A stretch of DNA of 64,000 bases from Methylicorpusculum sp. (GCF_030651835.1 NZ_JAUSBX010000110.1:1-64000); one strand, 5' to 3'. Shown: positions 1 to 9,577, counted from the first letter of the stretch. Translations and numbers: made by a program. The notes: generated by a model from the letters alone, not told the origin.

Positions 1-22
1 CAGCAATTCTCAATTTAAAACC
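1..22. repeat. Left terminal inverted repeat of the IS
   Basis: This is the left end of the insertion sequence, pairing with 1420-1441 with one mismatch at position 13. A TATAAT-like box at 31-36, between the repeat and the transposase start, could be the transposase -10 element. Confidence 0.88.
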
Positions 23-66
23 ATAGCTTGTATAATGTTTAATTTTTGCAACCTGCACGGAAGCTT

Positions 67-1419
67 ATGGCCAGTCCCTTTCATCCCTCAACGAAACCGG
101 CACCCTTTACAGCGCGCTCATTGATTGACAAAACCCGCGCCGCATTTAGCAGCCTGCCGGACAGCCGAAAAACCGCCACCAGCAACAACCTGAAATATGC
201 CGTTGAAGATGCCGCGTTAAGCGCATTTTCCGTATTTTTTACTCAAAGTCCCTCGTTTTTAGATTACCAGGTGCGCATGCAAAAAACCTATGGGAAAAAT
301 AATGCGCAATCGCTGTTTGGTGTGCACTCAATTCCCAGTATGAATCAAGCCCGGAACATTCTCGACCCGATTCCACCGCAGCTGGTCTATCCGGTGTTCG
401 CGGACATTAGCGAGGGGCTCCATCAAAACGGTTATTTAGATCCTTTCCGCCGCACCGGCAACACCCTGCTCATCGCATTGGATGGCACTGACTTTTTTTC
501 CTCGGAGAAAATCGCCTGCCCACAGTGCACGCGGCAAACGATGAAGAACGGCAAAATCCTGCATCGGCATACCGCCGTGACGCCGGTCATCGTGGCGCCG
601 GGGCAAACGCAGGTCGTGCCCTTGCCGCCTGAGTTTGTGCACCCGCAAGACGGCCAGGAGAAGCAAGACTGCGAACTGGCAGCGGCCAAGCGTTGGCTGG
701 ATGCTTGGGGCGCGCGGTATGCCCCGTGGGGTGCCACCTTGCTCGGCGACGACCTGTATTGTCATCACGACTTTTGCCAAAGGGCCATCGAGCAGGGCTT
801 TCATCTCCTGCTGGTCTGCAAACCGGATTCCCATTCCGCGTTATACGATTGGCTCGCCGATTTTGAACGTACCGGCCAGGTGCGGGTCGTGGAACGCAAG
901 CGCTGGAACGGTAAACGGCACATCACCGAGCATTATCGTTACATGCCTCACTTGCCGCTACGTAACAGCGACGACACCTTAATGCTCAATTGGTGCGAAT
1001 TGACGGAAACCGACGAAAACGGCAAACAGCTCTACCGCAATGCCTGGGTGACGACCCATGACATCGACGATGAGACGGTCATCGACATCGCCGCCTCAGG
1101 CCGGTGCCGTTGGAAAATTGAAAACGAAAACAATAACGTGCTCAAAAACCACGGCTATCATTTCGACCATAACTTCGGTCACGGCCAACACCATTTAGCG
1201 AATTTGATGGCCACCCTGGTGCTACTCGCCTATTTGCTTCATACCACGCTGGATTGGGTCGATGCTTATTACCGTGCCGTGCGCGGCTTGCTACCCTCAC
1301 GGCGGACTTTTTTTGAACATCTTCGCGCTTTAATGCAGTATCTTCCATTCGATGACTGGGATCATTTGATGCGGTTTATGCTGAAAGGACTCAACGGCAC
1401 AATTCCTGACTCCGGGTAG
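67..1419 (+). CDS. IS transposase (IS4-like DDE type)
   Basis: The protein catalyses cut-and-paste or copy transposition of its own element. I chose the ATG at 67 (450 residues, preceded by ACGGAAG) over an in-frame TTG at 46. Counting from the TTG, the candidate catalytic triad is D146 in LDGTD, D235 in GDDLY and E359 in RWKIEN. The last matches the YREK-like region of IS4-type enzymes. A CPQC pair at 158-161 could bind a metal. The spacings D-D of 89 and D-E of 124 suit an RNase H-fold DDE transposase with an insertion before the Glu. There is no frameshift or internal stop, so it may be functional. The gene fills almost the whole element. Confidence 0.88.
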   Translation: MASPFHPSTKPAPFTARSLIDKTRAAFSSLPDSRKTATSNNLKYAVEDAALSAFSVFFTQSPSFLDYQVRMQKTYGKNNAQSLFGVHSIPSMNQARNILDPIPPQLVYPVFADISEGLHQNGYLDPFRRTGNTLLIALDGTDFFSSEKIACPQCTRQTMKNGKILHRHTAVTPVIVAPGQTQVVPLPPEFVHPQDGQEKQDCELAAAKRWLDAWGARYAPWGATLLGDDLYCHHDFCQRAIEQGFHLLLVCKPDSHSALYDWLADFERTGQVRVVERKRWNGKRHITEHYRYMPHLPLRNSDDTLMLNWCELTETDENGKQLYRNAWVTTHDIDDETVIDIAASGRCRWKIENENNNVLKNHGYHFDHNFGHGQHHLANLMATLVLLAYLLHTTLDWVDAYYRAVRGLLPSRRTFFEHLRALMQYLPFDDWDHLMRFMLKGLNGTIPDSG

Positions 1420-1441
1420 GGTTTTAAAATGAGAATTGCTG
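1420..1441. repeat. Right terminal inverted repeat of the IS
   Basis: Inverted copy of 1-22 with one mismatch. It begins at the last base of the transposase stop codon, so the coding region runs right up to the element end. Confidence 0.88.
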
Positions 1442-1680
1442 CACAAGGCGCCATTGTTACCTGGGGCGGTGCTTATGCCATTTTGCCTTATGTATATCAG
1501 GGATCTGGCGAGCATTTTCATTGGCGGGTTCCTCAGCAAATGATAGACGGACTGGCTTTGGGCGAAACCACGCAGGGGCCACTGATCATGGTAGTCGCCA
1601 TTGTCGAATTTGTAGCGCGATGGTCTAAAGGGCTATTTGGTCCAAGTCACATGCAGGAAAAATTTGAGCTAACCTCCTAA
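1442..1680 (+). pseudogene. chrA: Chromate transporter (ChrA) fragment cut by the IS
   Basis: The reading frame entering from the IS end encodes a short stretch typical of one CHR half-domain: TWGGAYAILPYVYQ, then QMIDGLALGETT, then GPLIMVV. Full ChrA proteins have about 400 residues in two such halves; only some 70 residues remain here. The upstream part is absent in this window, replaced by the IS, and the frame ends soon after a GLFGP motif. An ATG inside the IS repeat (1429) is in frame, but a functional product is unlikely. The family match is by recognition; the claim that the IS caused the loss is inference, since the left flank lies outside the window. Confidence 0.75.
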
Positions 1681-1789
1681 CCCATCATGATATTGAGCAG
1701 TTTAGGATTATTGGTTGGCGGACGATTGTGCCGCAAGGCGCTTGCCTAAAATGGCTATTCCGCTGTAAAAAAACGAGCGATTTAGTGCT

Positions 1790-1826
1790 AAAAAAGACTC
1801 CCCCAATAGGCAAGAGTCTTTTTTTT
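1790..1826. terminator. Rho-independent terminator, likely bidirectional
   Basis: An 11-bp perfect stem, AAAAAAGACTC at 1790-1800 against GAGTCTTTTTT at 1814-1824, encloses a 13-nt loop and is followed by more T. The A-run on the other side provides a T-run for the minus strand. It probably ended the original chrA-region transcript. Confidence 0.85.
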
Positions 1827-1950
1827 GGCCAAACACCAGCGAAAGACTAATGCCTGTGACTGCAAGTTACGACCCTAGATAAAGCGCTAATCAAATTCGA
1901 AACCGAGCCGAATTAATTCACTTTATTTACAAAACGCATACCGCAGCTAT

Positions 1951-2139
1951 GTGAACGGACTGATCATCTATGGAGCTGAAATTGCCGCTCGCACAGAACA
2001 ATTCTGGTGCTCTATTAAACATGCCGCGCGCATCAAAAACTTGCACAGCCGCTATCAAAAATTTATTGATTATGGCGATGCCGAAACTTATCGAGCTAAA
2101 ATTCAGACTATCCGGAACGACTTTAAAGATTTAAAGTAA
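1951..2139 (+). pseudogene. Unrecognised C-terminal protein fragment
   Basis: The frame is open from 1891 to 2139, but the first usable start is a GTG at 1951 with no ribosome-binding site. The encoded text (RTEQFW, SIKHA, then YQKFIDYGDAE) reads like the conserved C-terminal tail of a longer protein, rich in aromatic and charged residues, not like chance coding. I do not recognise the family. Codons just before the GTG continue in the same style (LQNAYRSY), which supports a lost N-terminal part. It sits between the ChrA remnant and hsp20, in the decaying stretch. A small intact gene is possible but less likely. Confidence 0.4.
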
Positions 2140-2198
2140 CAAATCTAATCTGTTCGACAGACCTCGTTAACTTTAACCCGAAAATCTGGAACGATCTT

Positions 2199-2600
2199 AT
2201 GCCAACACGTGATCTTGAATCCTGGATGTGGGCGGAAGCCTGTGCAATGATAGATAGGGCAGACCGCTTGCACCGCCAGTTCTTTAGGCCCAGCACTATG
2301 AAGTCCAGACCGCCTTCGTGGGAACCACCGGTCGACATTTATGAAACGCAGTATGAATTCAAGATCATGATCGCCCTCCCCGGCGTTAATCCGGAACTGG
2401 TAAAAGTCGTGCTAGAAAAAGACCACCTAGTAGTGAGTGGCAAACGCCATTTGCCGGTCAGTGCTGAGACTGACATACGAAGACTGGAAATCCCTTACGG
2501 CCGATTTGAACGCATTATTGACCTGCCTGCCGGACATTTTGAAATCGGAAACCGCGATTTTTTAAACGGTTGTCTATTGATATCACTACGAAAAATATAA
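2199..2600 (+). CDS. Small heat-shock protein, Hsp20/alpha-crystallin family
   Basis: Predicted ATP-independent holdase that binds unfolding proteins. The 133-residue protein has a short N-terminal arm, then an alpha-crystallin domain from about residue 45 (PPVDIYET, IALPGV, LVVSGKR) to the end. The closing NGCLLISLRK stands where Hsp20 proteins usually have GVLTITLPK; there is little C-terminal extension and no clear IXI motif. It lies 9 bp upstream of lon, so holdase and protease are probably co-transcribed for protein quality control. No convincing sigma-32 promoter was seen upstream. The family call is secure; the operon is inferred from spacing. Confidence 0.9.
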   Translation: MPTRDLESWMWAEACAMIDRADRLHRQFFRPSTMKSRPPSWEPPVDIYETQYEFKIMIALPGVNPELVKVVLEKDHLVVSGKRHLPVSAETDIRRLEIPYGRFERIIDLPAGHFEIGNRDFLNGCLLISLRKI

Positions 2601-2609
2601 AGGAATCCT

Positions 2610-5015
2610 ATGACCATCCAGGACCTTAAAAAACTGTTGCCGGGTACGAAATCGGCATCAGAAAATGCCCTATCGAAAACATCGCCTGAAGATTCCCCGC
2701 AGGTGCCCCAACTTCCTGACGATGCACTCATCATTGTGCCGGTCCGCGCCACGGTTCTTTTTCCTCAAGTGGTTATGCCTCTGGTGATTGGCCGTAAACT
2801 CTCCATAGAAGCCTTGCAGCAGGCAATCCGTCTGGAAAAGCCGATCGGTTTATTGATGCAGCGCGATAACAATGACATAGACCCAAAACCGGATGATCTT
2901 TATCCAACCGGGACTGTGGCGGAAATATTACGCTACATCGCTATTCCTGACGGCACGCATCACGTTGCATGCCAAGGTACTCAGCGCTTTCGCGTCAAGG
3001 CATTCATACCGGATTATCCTTTTCTGGCCGCTCACGTTGAACTCTATGAAGAACCTGAAGTCAGTTCGCGGGATATTGACGCACGCGTCATTACGGTCAA
3101 AGAAAAGGCCATAGAAGTGCTCAATCTGACACGGCAATCGGCTATTGAAGTGGTCAATGCCATTCAGTCAATGGCCAACCCGTCCCTCTTGGCCGATTTA
3201 ATTGCCAGTTATCTGATTGAAAAAGCCGAAGAAAAGCAGGAAATCCTGGCATTGTTTGATATTCAGCAACGCTTCGACAAAATTCTGGAATTACTAAATT
3301 ACCGTATTGAGGTATTAAAACTCTCGAATCAGATCAATGAGCAAACCCAGGAAAGCATGGGCCAAAAGCAACGCGAGTTTATGTTGCGCGAACAAATGAG
3401 GGCCATCCAGAAAGAATTGGGCGAAGGCGAGGAAAATACCGCCGAAATTGAAGAAATCAGTAAGGCCATCACTGCCGCCAACATGCCTGAAGAAGCTGAG
3501 AAACAAGCGCGTAAGGAACTGAGCCGTTTGCAGCATATGTCAGATGCCAGCGGCGAATATTCAATGGTGCGCACTTATCTTGACTGGCTAACCGAATTGC
3601 CCTGGTCAAAAGCCAGTCCGGGCGTCATTGATATTGCCAAAGCAAGAGATATTCTTAATGCCGATCATTATGGCTTGGATAAAATCAAACAACGCATCCT
3701 GGAGTTCCTGGCGGTTCGCAAGTTAAACCCCAACGGCAAAAGTCCGATTCTCTGTTTTACAGGACCTCCCGGCGTGGGTAAAACATCATTGGGCCGCAGT
3801 ATCGCCAGGGCGAGTGGCCGCGAATTTGTCCGGACCAGTCTCGGCGGCGTCCATGATGAAGCCGAAATAAGAGGCCACCGCCGTACCTATATCGGCGCAT
3901 TACCGGGTACTATCATTCAATCCATTCGCAAAGCGGGTACCAATAATCCGGTATTTATGCTGGATGAAATGGATAAACTCGGCTCAGGTATTCAGGGGGA
4001 TCCGTCTTCGGCTTTACTGGAAGTCCTTGATCCCGAACAAAACTCAACGTTCCGCGATAATTATCTGGGTGTTGTGTTTGACCTGAGCCATGTCATGTTT
4101 ATCGGCACCGCCAACGTTCTGGATAACATCCCTATCCCGTTACGCGATCGCATGGAAGTGATCGAATTAACCGGTTATACCCTGGACGAAAAGGCCCAAA
4201 TAGCGCGGCGTTACCTGGTGGGTAGACAACTGGAAACGAACGGTCTGACAGCCAAGCAATGCAGCATCAGCGATGCTGCGATAGAAACCATCATCCAGGA
4301 CTACACCCGTGAAGCCGGCTGCAGAAACCTGGAACGCGAGATCGGCACCATATTTCGTCGGGTGGCGATGCGTATCGCCGAAGGGCTTGTGCTTACTGAA
4401 AGTATTGAAACTGAACATATTTCAGCAATACTAGGACCCAAAAAATATGACAGCGAAGTTGCGATGCGCACCAGTGTTCCTGGCGTTGCAACGGGTCTGG
4501 CCTGGACACCCGTGGGAGGTGACATCCTGTTTATTGAAGCCACAAAAGTGCCCGGCAGCGGCAAACTCATTCTCACCGGCCAGCTCGGCGACGTCATGAA
4601 AGAAAGCGCCCAAGCCGCGTTAAGTCTGGTCAAAGCGCACGCAACCACGCTGAATTTAAATCCGGACATTTTCGAAAAAAACGACATTCATGTCCACGTG
4701 CCGGCCGGCGCCATTCCCAAAGACGGCCCCAGCGCCGGAGTTGCCATGTTTACCGCACTTTACTCTGCACTTTCCGATCGCATTGTTCAAAGTGATATAG
4801 CCATGACCGGAGAAATCAGTCTGCGCGGTCTGGTGCTTCCTGTCGGCGGCATCAAAGAAAAAGTCATTGCAGCAGCCAGAGCCGGTATCAAAACCGTCAT
4901 GCTTCCCGCACGTAACCAACGCGATTTCGAAGAAATACCTGAAGCGGTCAGAAATCAGCTGAATTTTGTCTGGCTGGAAAAAGTCGATGACGCCTTGAAA
5001 AGCATCGAAAGTTAA
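2610..5015 (+). CDS. lon: ATP-dependent Lon protease
   Basis: Cytoplasmic AAA+ serine protease that unfolds and degrades damaged and regulatory proteins. The 801 residues show a LonN substrate-binding domain (about 40-235), a coiled-coil linker, the AAA+ module with Walker A GPPGVGKT at 385-392 and Walker [10 protein letters not shown], and the C-terminal protease domain. The catalytic dyad is Ser708 (in DGPSAG) and Lys751 (second Lys of GGIKEK), with the 43-residue spacing of E. coli Lon. A 35-residue tail rich in Ser and Pro precedes the LonN domain and is longer than in E. coli Lon. A clear AAGGA site precedes the ATG. Pairing with hsp20 suggests a stress-specific Lon; a second lon elsewhere in the genome is possible. 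Confidence 0.97.
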   Translation: MTIQDLKKLLPGTKSASENALSKTSPEDSPQVPQLPDDALIIVPVRATVLFPQVVMPLVIGRKLSIEALQQAIRLEKPIGLLMQRDNNDIDPKPDDLYPTGTVAEILRYIAIPDGTHHVACQGTQRFRVKAFIPDYPFLAAHVELYEEPEVSSRDIDARVITVKEKAIEVLNLTRQSAIEVVNAIQSMANPSLLADLIASYLIEKAEEKQEILALFDIQQRFDKILELLNYRIEVLKLSNQINEQTQESMGQKQREFMLREQMRAIQKELGEGEENTAEIEEISKAITAANMPEEAEKQARKELSRLQHMSDASGEYSMVRTYLDWLTELPWSKASPGVIDIAKARDILNADHYGLDKIKQRILEFLAVRKLNPNGKSPILCFTGPPGVGKTSLGRSIARASGREFVRTSLGGVHDEAEIRGHRRTYIGALPGTIIQSIRKAGTNNPVFMLDEMDKLGSGIQGDPSSALLEVLDPEQNSTFRDNYLGVVFDLSHVMFIGTANVLDNIPIPLRDRMEVIELTGYTLDEKAQIARRYLVGRQLETNGLTAKQCSISDAAIETIIQDYTREAGCRNLEREIGTIFRRVAMRIAEGLVLTESIETEHISAILGPKKYDSEVAMRTSVPGVATGLAWTPVGGDILFIEATKVPGSGKLILTGQLGDVMKESAQAALSLVKAHATTLNLNPDIFEKNDIHVHVPAGAIPKDGPSAGVAMFTALYSALSDRIVQSDIAMTGEISLRGLVLPVGGIKEKVIAAARAGIKTVMLPARNQRDFEEIPEAVRNQLNFVWLEKVDDALKSIES

Positions 5016-5280
5016 CCTGCTTTATAACCCTTGGCTGATTTCGGCTTAAATTTAGCACCCAGTCCAACCGACTAACGCATTACCGTAACTGCAAAGCCAA
5101 TTACGCTTTAGTCTTCATGAATGCGGTGTCTATTGGCGATAAGGTGATTCCTTCTAGTTTCTGCTGAGTAGGCATTAATACTGGATTTGACACTGTTCAA
5201 CCGGGTCTTCGGGTAGTATCATTTATCCTGTCTATCCGGCATGAACTCTTCACATTTCAAGCACTTCGAATGAGGCGGTT

Positions 5281-6189
5281 ATGAACGACGCAAGAGGAAC
5301 AAACGAAGCGCCTAAGCCTAGATCGTTTTTCGACGATAAAATCCTGCATCTGCAAGGGCTCGTTGGCAACTTGAGCAGCCGTCTTCAGAACGGGCGACTA
5401 AAAAGCGATGACGACAAACAGATCATTGAAAATTTCGTTGATACTGTAAACGGCAAGATGCGGGCGGTGCAGGGCTACTCTGAAAAATTAGAACACTCTG
5501 TTTGCGGCATTTACCAACACATTCTCCAGGTTGCAGCAGAGATTCCATCTACGATTGACATAAATCAGGATTCGTTTCGAACTGACCCGCTCATTAACTC
5601 GTTATTCGTTAACATCGATGATATCAAAAGACTGTTTGAAACCAGTCCCGAAATAAGCACCTATTTACGCGTCAATTCACAGCAGCAGGTTCCGGTCGTT
5701 TATGCCTTGTTAACGGCTTGCAAAAGTGAAAAATCGATGCTGGGCTCAGGCATGGTAGGCGATATGCTGGTTCGCGACATATCACAGCAGGCAGTTAATT
5801 TTTCTTCACATAAACTGCTTACGCCTTGCGCCGACGGGGAAGAATTGAACTCGGCATTAAAGAAGTATTTATTTGATCACTTAGTCGCTCTTATCAAGCA
5901 AGAGATGTCATTACGGATTGCCGCTCAAGCCCTCAATCCTGGCGATAATTCTTTCGAGTCGCGGGTTAAGAGCCTTGCCAATCCGGATGTCTATTTGATG
6001 ACTCTACTGGAACTTCTGGAAAACCCTGTCAACCTGCTACGGATCGAAAAAACCCATTACAAGCTCAATAAACTGGGCATCAAAATAGCCGGCGATGATA
6101 GTCAATGCGCCAATGAGTTTGACGTCTATGAACTGACCTGGAGCAACAACACGCGAAACGTTGTACTTCAAATTGCTTATACGCTTTAA
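5281..6189 (+). CDS. Hypothetical soluble helical protein
   Basis: I do not recognise this 302-residue protein. It has no signal peptide and no membrane segment. Its first half is rich in amphipathic helices (residues 15-90) and its C-terminal part includes leucine-rich helices (YLMTLLELLENP) before a short beta-like ending. A GAGGCGG site lies just before the ATG, and codon use resembles nearby real genes, so it is very likely expressed. The 265-bp gap after lon holds no other gene. It stands alone, followed by degraded genes. No catalytic motif is visible. Confidence 0.75.
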   Translation: MNDARGTNEAPKPRSFFDDKILHLQGLVGNLSSRLQNGRLKSDDDKQIIENFVDTVNGKMRAVQGYSEKLEHSVCGIYQHILQVAAEIPSTIDINQDSFRTDPLINSLFVNIDDIKRLFETSPEISTYLRVNSQQQVPVVYALLTACKSEKSMLGSGMVGDMLVRDISQQAVNFSSHKLLTPCADGEELNSALKKYLFDHLVALIKQEMSLRIAAQALNPGDNSFESRVKSLANPDVYLMTLLELLENPVNLLRIEKTHYKLNKLGIKIAGDDSQCANEFDVYELTWSNNTRNVVLQIAYTL

Positions 6190-6288
6190 ACCAAGTATTG
6201 GATATCCTGTTTCCTCAGTAAAGGATATTATTTGTATCACGGCAATAAAGCACAGCCATCATCTGAATTCATAGGTAGCTGTCATGAA

Positions 6289-6635
6289 ATGGCCGAATTT
6301 CGTTTCTACGGAACGTTCAATGATTTTTTCCGTAGGGACGGCGTAAGCAGAAGGTGCCATATCGTTTTAGCGGTCGTCCCGGGATTAAAGATCCGATAGA
6401 AATTTTCGGCGTGCCTCACACTGAAGTCGACCTTATTATTGTCGATGACGAGGCGGTAGGATTCGATTATCAACTGCGAGCAAACGACCGCGTTGCTGTT
6501 TATCCGGCTTTCAAAAACCTGGACATCAGCCCCTTGCTTAAATTGCGAGAAAAGACTTCGGCTAATCCCCCCTTCATTGTGGACGTGAATCTGGGCAAAC
6601 TTGCCAAAAACGCTAGAATACACATAGTGGCCTAA
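6289..6635 (+). pseudogene. Mut7-C family RNase gene, frameshifted and truncated
   Basis: Two frames together spell the start of a Mut7-C protein (ubiquitin-like domain followed by a PIN-fold RNase domain). Frame one, from the ATG at 6289, gives FRFYGTLNDFF. The second, from about 6354, gives FSGRPGIKDPIE, FGVPHTEVDLI and the RNase-domain start FIVDVNLGKLAK. A frameshift near 6340 separates them. After LAK the sequence loses the family pattern and stops at 6635, so the catalytic domain and zinc-binding end (about 130-150 residues) are missing. The family call rests on the IKDPIE-GVPHTEVDLI and DVNLGKLAK patterns. Confidence 0.75.
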
Positions 6636-6639
6636 CAAA

Positions 6640-6837
6640 GTGAAGGCATGGGCCAAAAATGTGGACTGGAGAATTGACTATCAAATAATCAGTGGCAATT
6701 TAGCGGATAAGGAGATAAGCACTTCGATTTATAAGGAAGAAAAATTTTCTGACCATGCACCACTCACCATGGACTATAACATTAGCATTGATCACCAGCA
6801 GGACGCATCCTCATCAAGACAAGCGACAATACTATAG
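6640..6837 (+). pseudogene. xthA: Exodeoxyribonuclease III C-terminal fragment
   Basis: The reading frame NVDWRIDYQIIS, IYKEEKFSDHAPLTMDY is the conserved C-terminal end of the AP endonuclease/exonuclease III family, including the SDHAP motif with the active-site His. Only about 50 of some 260 residues remain; the N-terminal catalytic part is absent. Homology ends near 6786 and the rest of the frame runs into the 3' end of the convergent permease gene. The GTG at 6640 has no credible ribosome-binding site. It follows the Mut7-C remnant by 4 bp, so one deletion probably joined the two. Confidence 0.78.
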
Positions 6838-8110
6838 CGGGCACACCAACCGCCGCTGCATAGCCAAAAAACACAAAATAACCGTACCGTTCAACGACTA
6901 TCCCGGAAAAACCGCCTAATAATTGAGCCGGCAGCGTCATTAATGAGCTGAATAAAGCGTACTGTGTCGCGGTATAAAGCTTGCTGGTCAAGCCTGAAAG
7001 ATAAGCAATAAAAATAGAAGTCGCCATGCCGCCGCTTAAATTATCGGCACTTACTACGCTGGCGAGCAACACCAGACTCGGTTCTGTCGCCGCAAGAACA
7101 GCAAATAACAAATTAGTCATTGCCACCATAACCGCACCTAACAATAATGCGCGCATGATACCCAATTTGACCACCAGCACCCCCCCCAGAGAGGCGCCGG
7201 CAATCGTCATGAAAAAGCCAAAAATCTTGCTGACATCAGCAATCTCTTTTTTGGTAAAGCCCAAATCCAGATAAAAAGGATTCGCCATCACACCCATCGT
7301 AATATCGCTCATTTTATACAGCGCGATGAGCATCAGAATAAAAATAGAGCGTTTTCCATTCCTAACAAAAAACTCAACGAATGGACTTAGCACGATATCC
7401 TTGAGCCAACGCAAAAAAAGCGACAGCCCTTTTTCCTGAGCGTTATCTTGTCCAAGCAAGCCTAAAGACAAATGGCGCTCGATCAAGATGTGATCAGGCT
7501 CGTTGATTGACAGCGTGGCAATGACACCAACCAACATGGTGCCGGCCATGACATCATAAGCGATGCTCCAATTGAAATAGTTGGCCAGGTAAAAAGCACC
7601 TGCACCCGCAACCAGCAAAGCAATCCGGTAACCCAATACATAAGTGGCCGCCATTGCGCCCTGATACTCAGCAACAGCCGCTTCAATCCGATAAGCATCG
7701 ATCACGATATCTTGTGTTGCTGAGCAAAAAGCCACCCATACGGCAAGCAAAGCTATCAATTCCAATTGAGTCTTGACATCAAGACCGCCCATGACAAATA
7801 AACCTAAAGCAATGCCCAACTGTGCAAGCAGCATCCATGAGCGTCTTTTGCCAAGCCATCGAGATAACAAAGGAAGCGCCAGCCTATCGACAACCGGAGC
7901 CCAAAAGACTTTTATGGAATAGGTCACCCCTATCCAGCTAAAAAAACCAATCACAGAGAGCTCAACGCCCTCATCCCTTAACCAGGCAGACAGCGTTGAA
8001 AACACCAAAAGAAAGGGAAGACCGGCAGAAAAGCCGAGAAAAATCATGCCCAGCACTTGCGGCTGGACATAAATGAGGAAAGCATCACGCCAGGTTTTAG
8101 CCGCCGTCAT
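6782..8110 (-). CDS. ampG: AmpG-like MFS permease
   Basis: Inner-membrane major-facilitator permease of the AmpG type, which imports anhydromuropeptides for peptidoglycan recycling. The 442 residues hold about 12 hydrophobic segments and the family signatures GFSAGLPFLLVFSTLSAWL near residue 27, SWIGVTYSIKVFWAPVVDR and SATQDIVIDAYRIE (about 130-143). It ends just over the xthA remnant (overlap of the dead frame only). Substrate is inferred from family; AmpG relatives in non-enteric bacteria are not all tested. Single gene, transcribed away from nhaD's start side but in the same direction, 47 bp downstream of nhaD, so co-transcription is possible. Confidence 0.85.
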   Translation of the reverse strand: MTAAKTWRDAFLIYVQPQVLGMIFLGFSAGLPFLLVFSTLSAWLRDEGVELSVIGFFSWIGVTYSIKVFWAPVVDRLALPLLSRWLGKRRSWMLLAQLGIALGLFVMGGLDVKTQLELIALLAVWVAFCSATQDIVIDAYRIEAAVAEYQGAMAATYVLGYRIALLVAGAGAFYLANYFNWSIAYDVMAGTMLVGVIATLSINEPDHILIERHLSLGLLGQDNAQEKGLSLFLRWLKDIVLSPFVEFFVRNGKRSIFILMLIALYKMSDITMGVMANPFYLDLGFTKKEIADVSKIFGFFMTIAGASLGGVLVVKLGIMRALLLGAVMVAMTNLLFAVLAATEPSLVLLASVVSADNLSGGMATSIFIAYLSGLTSKLYTATQYALFSSLMTLPAQLLGGFSGIVVERYGYFVFFGYAAAVGVPAIVLSLVLMRMRPAGDQC

Positions 8111-8157
8111 CTATCGACCGCGGCTAAAACAACTACGGGCGTTATTCAAACAAGCAA

Positions 8158-9513
8158 TCATCCATTAACCAGATAATGAGTAAAAATACTTGCTGCATAC
8201 CCTGCCGCAATAACCGGAGTCCACTTCAAGTGACTGAAGAACGTGTACTTATGTTGCGACTGCCCCATTAAAGCAACACCTGCAGCAGAACCAATCGATA
8301 ACATTGAACCGCCCACACCTGCCGTCAAGGTGACTAACAGCCATTGATAAAGATCCATATCCAGACTCATGTTCAAGACAGCAAACATAACAGGAATATT
8401 ATCGACGATAGCTGAAATGATACCGACCAGAATGTTAGCTGTAGTAAAGCCCAGTCCGTCATACATGGCTGCTGACAGCAGTTCCAGATAGCCTATATAG
8501 CCTAATCCGCCAACCGCAAAAACAACACCAAAGAAGAACAATAAAGTATCCCACTCCGCATCACGCACTTGGTTAAATATATCGAACTGGTTGTTTTCAT
8601 CAGCTCTGTAAAGTGTTGTTATACGGAAACCATAAAGCATCAACACGGACATACCCACCATCATGCCCATGAAAGGAGGCAAATGCAGGAATTGCTTGAA
8701 ACTTACTGCTGACGCAATCGTCAGAAAAAACAACACACAAACTTGTATTGCGCCTGGTTTTAATACAACAGCAGCTTCATCAGAAGCATCTGGTTGCTCA
8801 TCCGGAACAGCAAAATACATAAATGCTGCAGGTACTACATAATTAACCACTGACGGAATGAACAATTTGAAAAAATCAAAGAACTCAGCATATCCGGCTT
8901 GCCAAACCATCAACGTTGTTATATCGCCAAAAGGACAAAATGCCCCACCAGCATTAGCTGCAACAACCAAATTGACAAAACCTATGCTGACGAATTTAGC
9001 ATTGTTAGCACCTACAGCCAATACTACAGCGCCAACGAGAAGCGCGGAGGTCAGATTGTCGGCTACCGAGGAGAGAAAGAACGTAATGATGCCGGTGATC
9101 CAGAACAACTTGCGATAACCGAATTGTTTGCGAACCATCCAGGAGCGAAGCGCTTCAAAGACGTTCCTTTCGGCCATGGCATTGATATAGGTCATTGCAA
9201 CCAAAAGAAACAGCATCAACTCTGCATATTCTTTCAAGTTGTACTCAAAAGCCTCATGCAACGCTTCAGTGGAAACACCTGCTGAAGTGGCTAAAACCGC
9301 TGCGTGAGCCCAGATAATACCCGCTGCAAGAATAACCGGCTTTGATTTTTTCATGCCGGTAAACTCTTCAGCCATCACAAAACCATATGCAATGACAAAT
9401 ATGATGACTGTATAAATACCCCGCTCAGTCCCTGTTAATTTCAAACTCTCAAAACCTGAAGCAAGTGCCAACTCCGGCAAGACCAGAATCAATAACACCA
9501 ATAAAAAACGCAC
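8158..9513 (-). CDS. nhaD: NhaD-type Na+/H+ antiporter
   Basis: Inner-membrane antiporter of the ion-transporter superfamily that expels Na+ in exchange for H+. The protein (about 451 residues) begins with a hydrophobic leader ending in ALASG, as is common in NhaD, and has many membrane segments. The conserved GDITTLMVWQAG and SSVADNLTSALL patterns are present. Start choice: a GTG at 9513 lies 8 nt after AGGGGG, while the TTG at 9516 is only 5 nt away; I prefer GTG. It has its own promoter at 9578-9605. It is divergent from cysI. Confidence 0.9.
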   Translation of the reverse strand: MRFLLVLLILVLPELALASGFESLKLTGTERGIYTVIIFVIAYGFVMAEEFTGMKKSKPVILAAGIIWAHAAVLATSAGVSTEALHEAFEYNLKEYAELMLFLLVAMTYINAMAERNVFEALRSWMVRKQFGYRKLFWITGIITFFLSSVADNLTSALLVGAVVLAVGANNAKFVSIGFVNLVVAANAGGAFCPFGDITTLMVWQAGYAEFFDFFKLFIPSVVNYVVPAAFMYFAVPDEQPDASDEAAVVLKPGAIQVCVLFFLTIASAVSFKQFLHLPPFMGMMVGMSVLMLYGFRITTLYRADENNQFDIFNQVRDAEWDTLLFFFGVVFAVGGLGYIGYLELLSAAMYDGLGFTTANILVGIISAIVDNIPVMFAVLNMSLDMDLYQWLLVTLTAGVGGSMLSIGSAAGVALMGQSQHKYTFFSHLKWTPVIAAGYAASIFTHYLVNG

Positions 9514-9577
9514 CAAAATAACCCCCTAATTTTTTTAATTAATTTACGCAAAACGATTCTTTTATTTAAGTCGGAAT

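Larger units (their letters stand above)
1..1441 (+). mobile_element. Complete DDE-transposase insertion sequence
   Basis: A single transposase gene is bounded by near-perfect 22-bp terminal inverted repeats, at 1-22 and 1420-1441. Both ends read CAGCAATTCTCA, then A (left) or T (right), then TTTAAAACC, so 21 of 22 positions match. The element starts exactly at the first base of the window, so its left target duplication cannot be seen; the right flank begins cacaaggcg. It abuts a chromate-transporter fragment, which suggests insertion into that gene. The ends resemble those of three small repeats elsewhere in the window. The element looks intact and possibly active. I do not assign an IS family beyond an IS4-like DDE type. 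Confidence 0.9.

Noticed and set aside
8899-9285. 128-codon plus-strand frame opposite nhaD
   Set aside because: Lies wholly inside nhaD, whose family match is clear.
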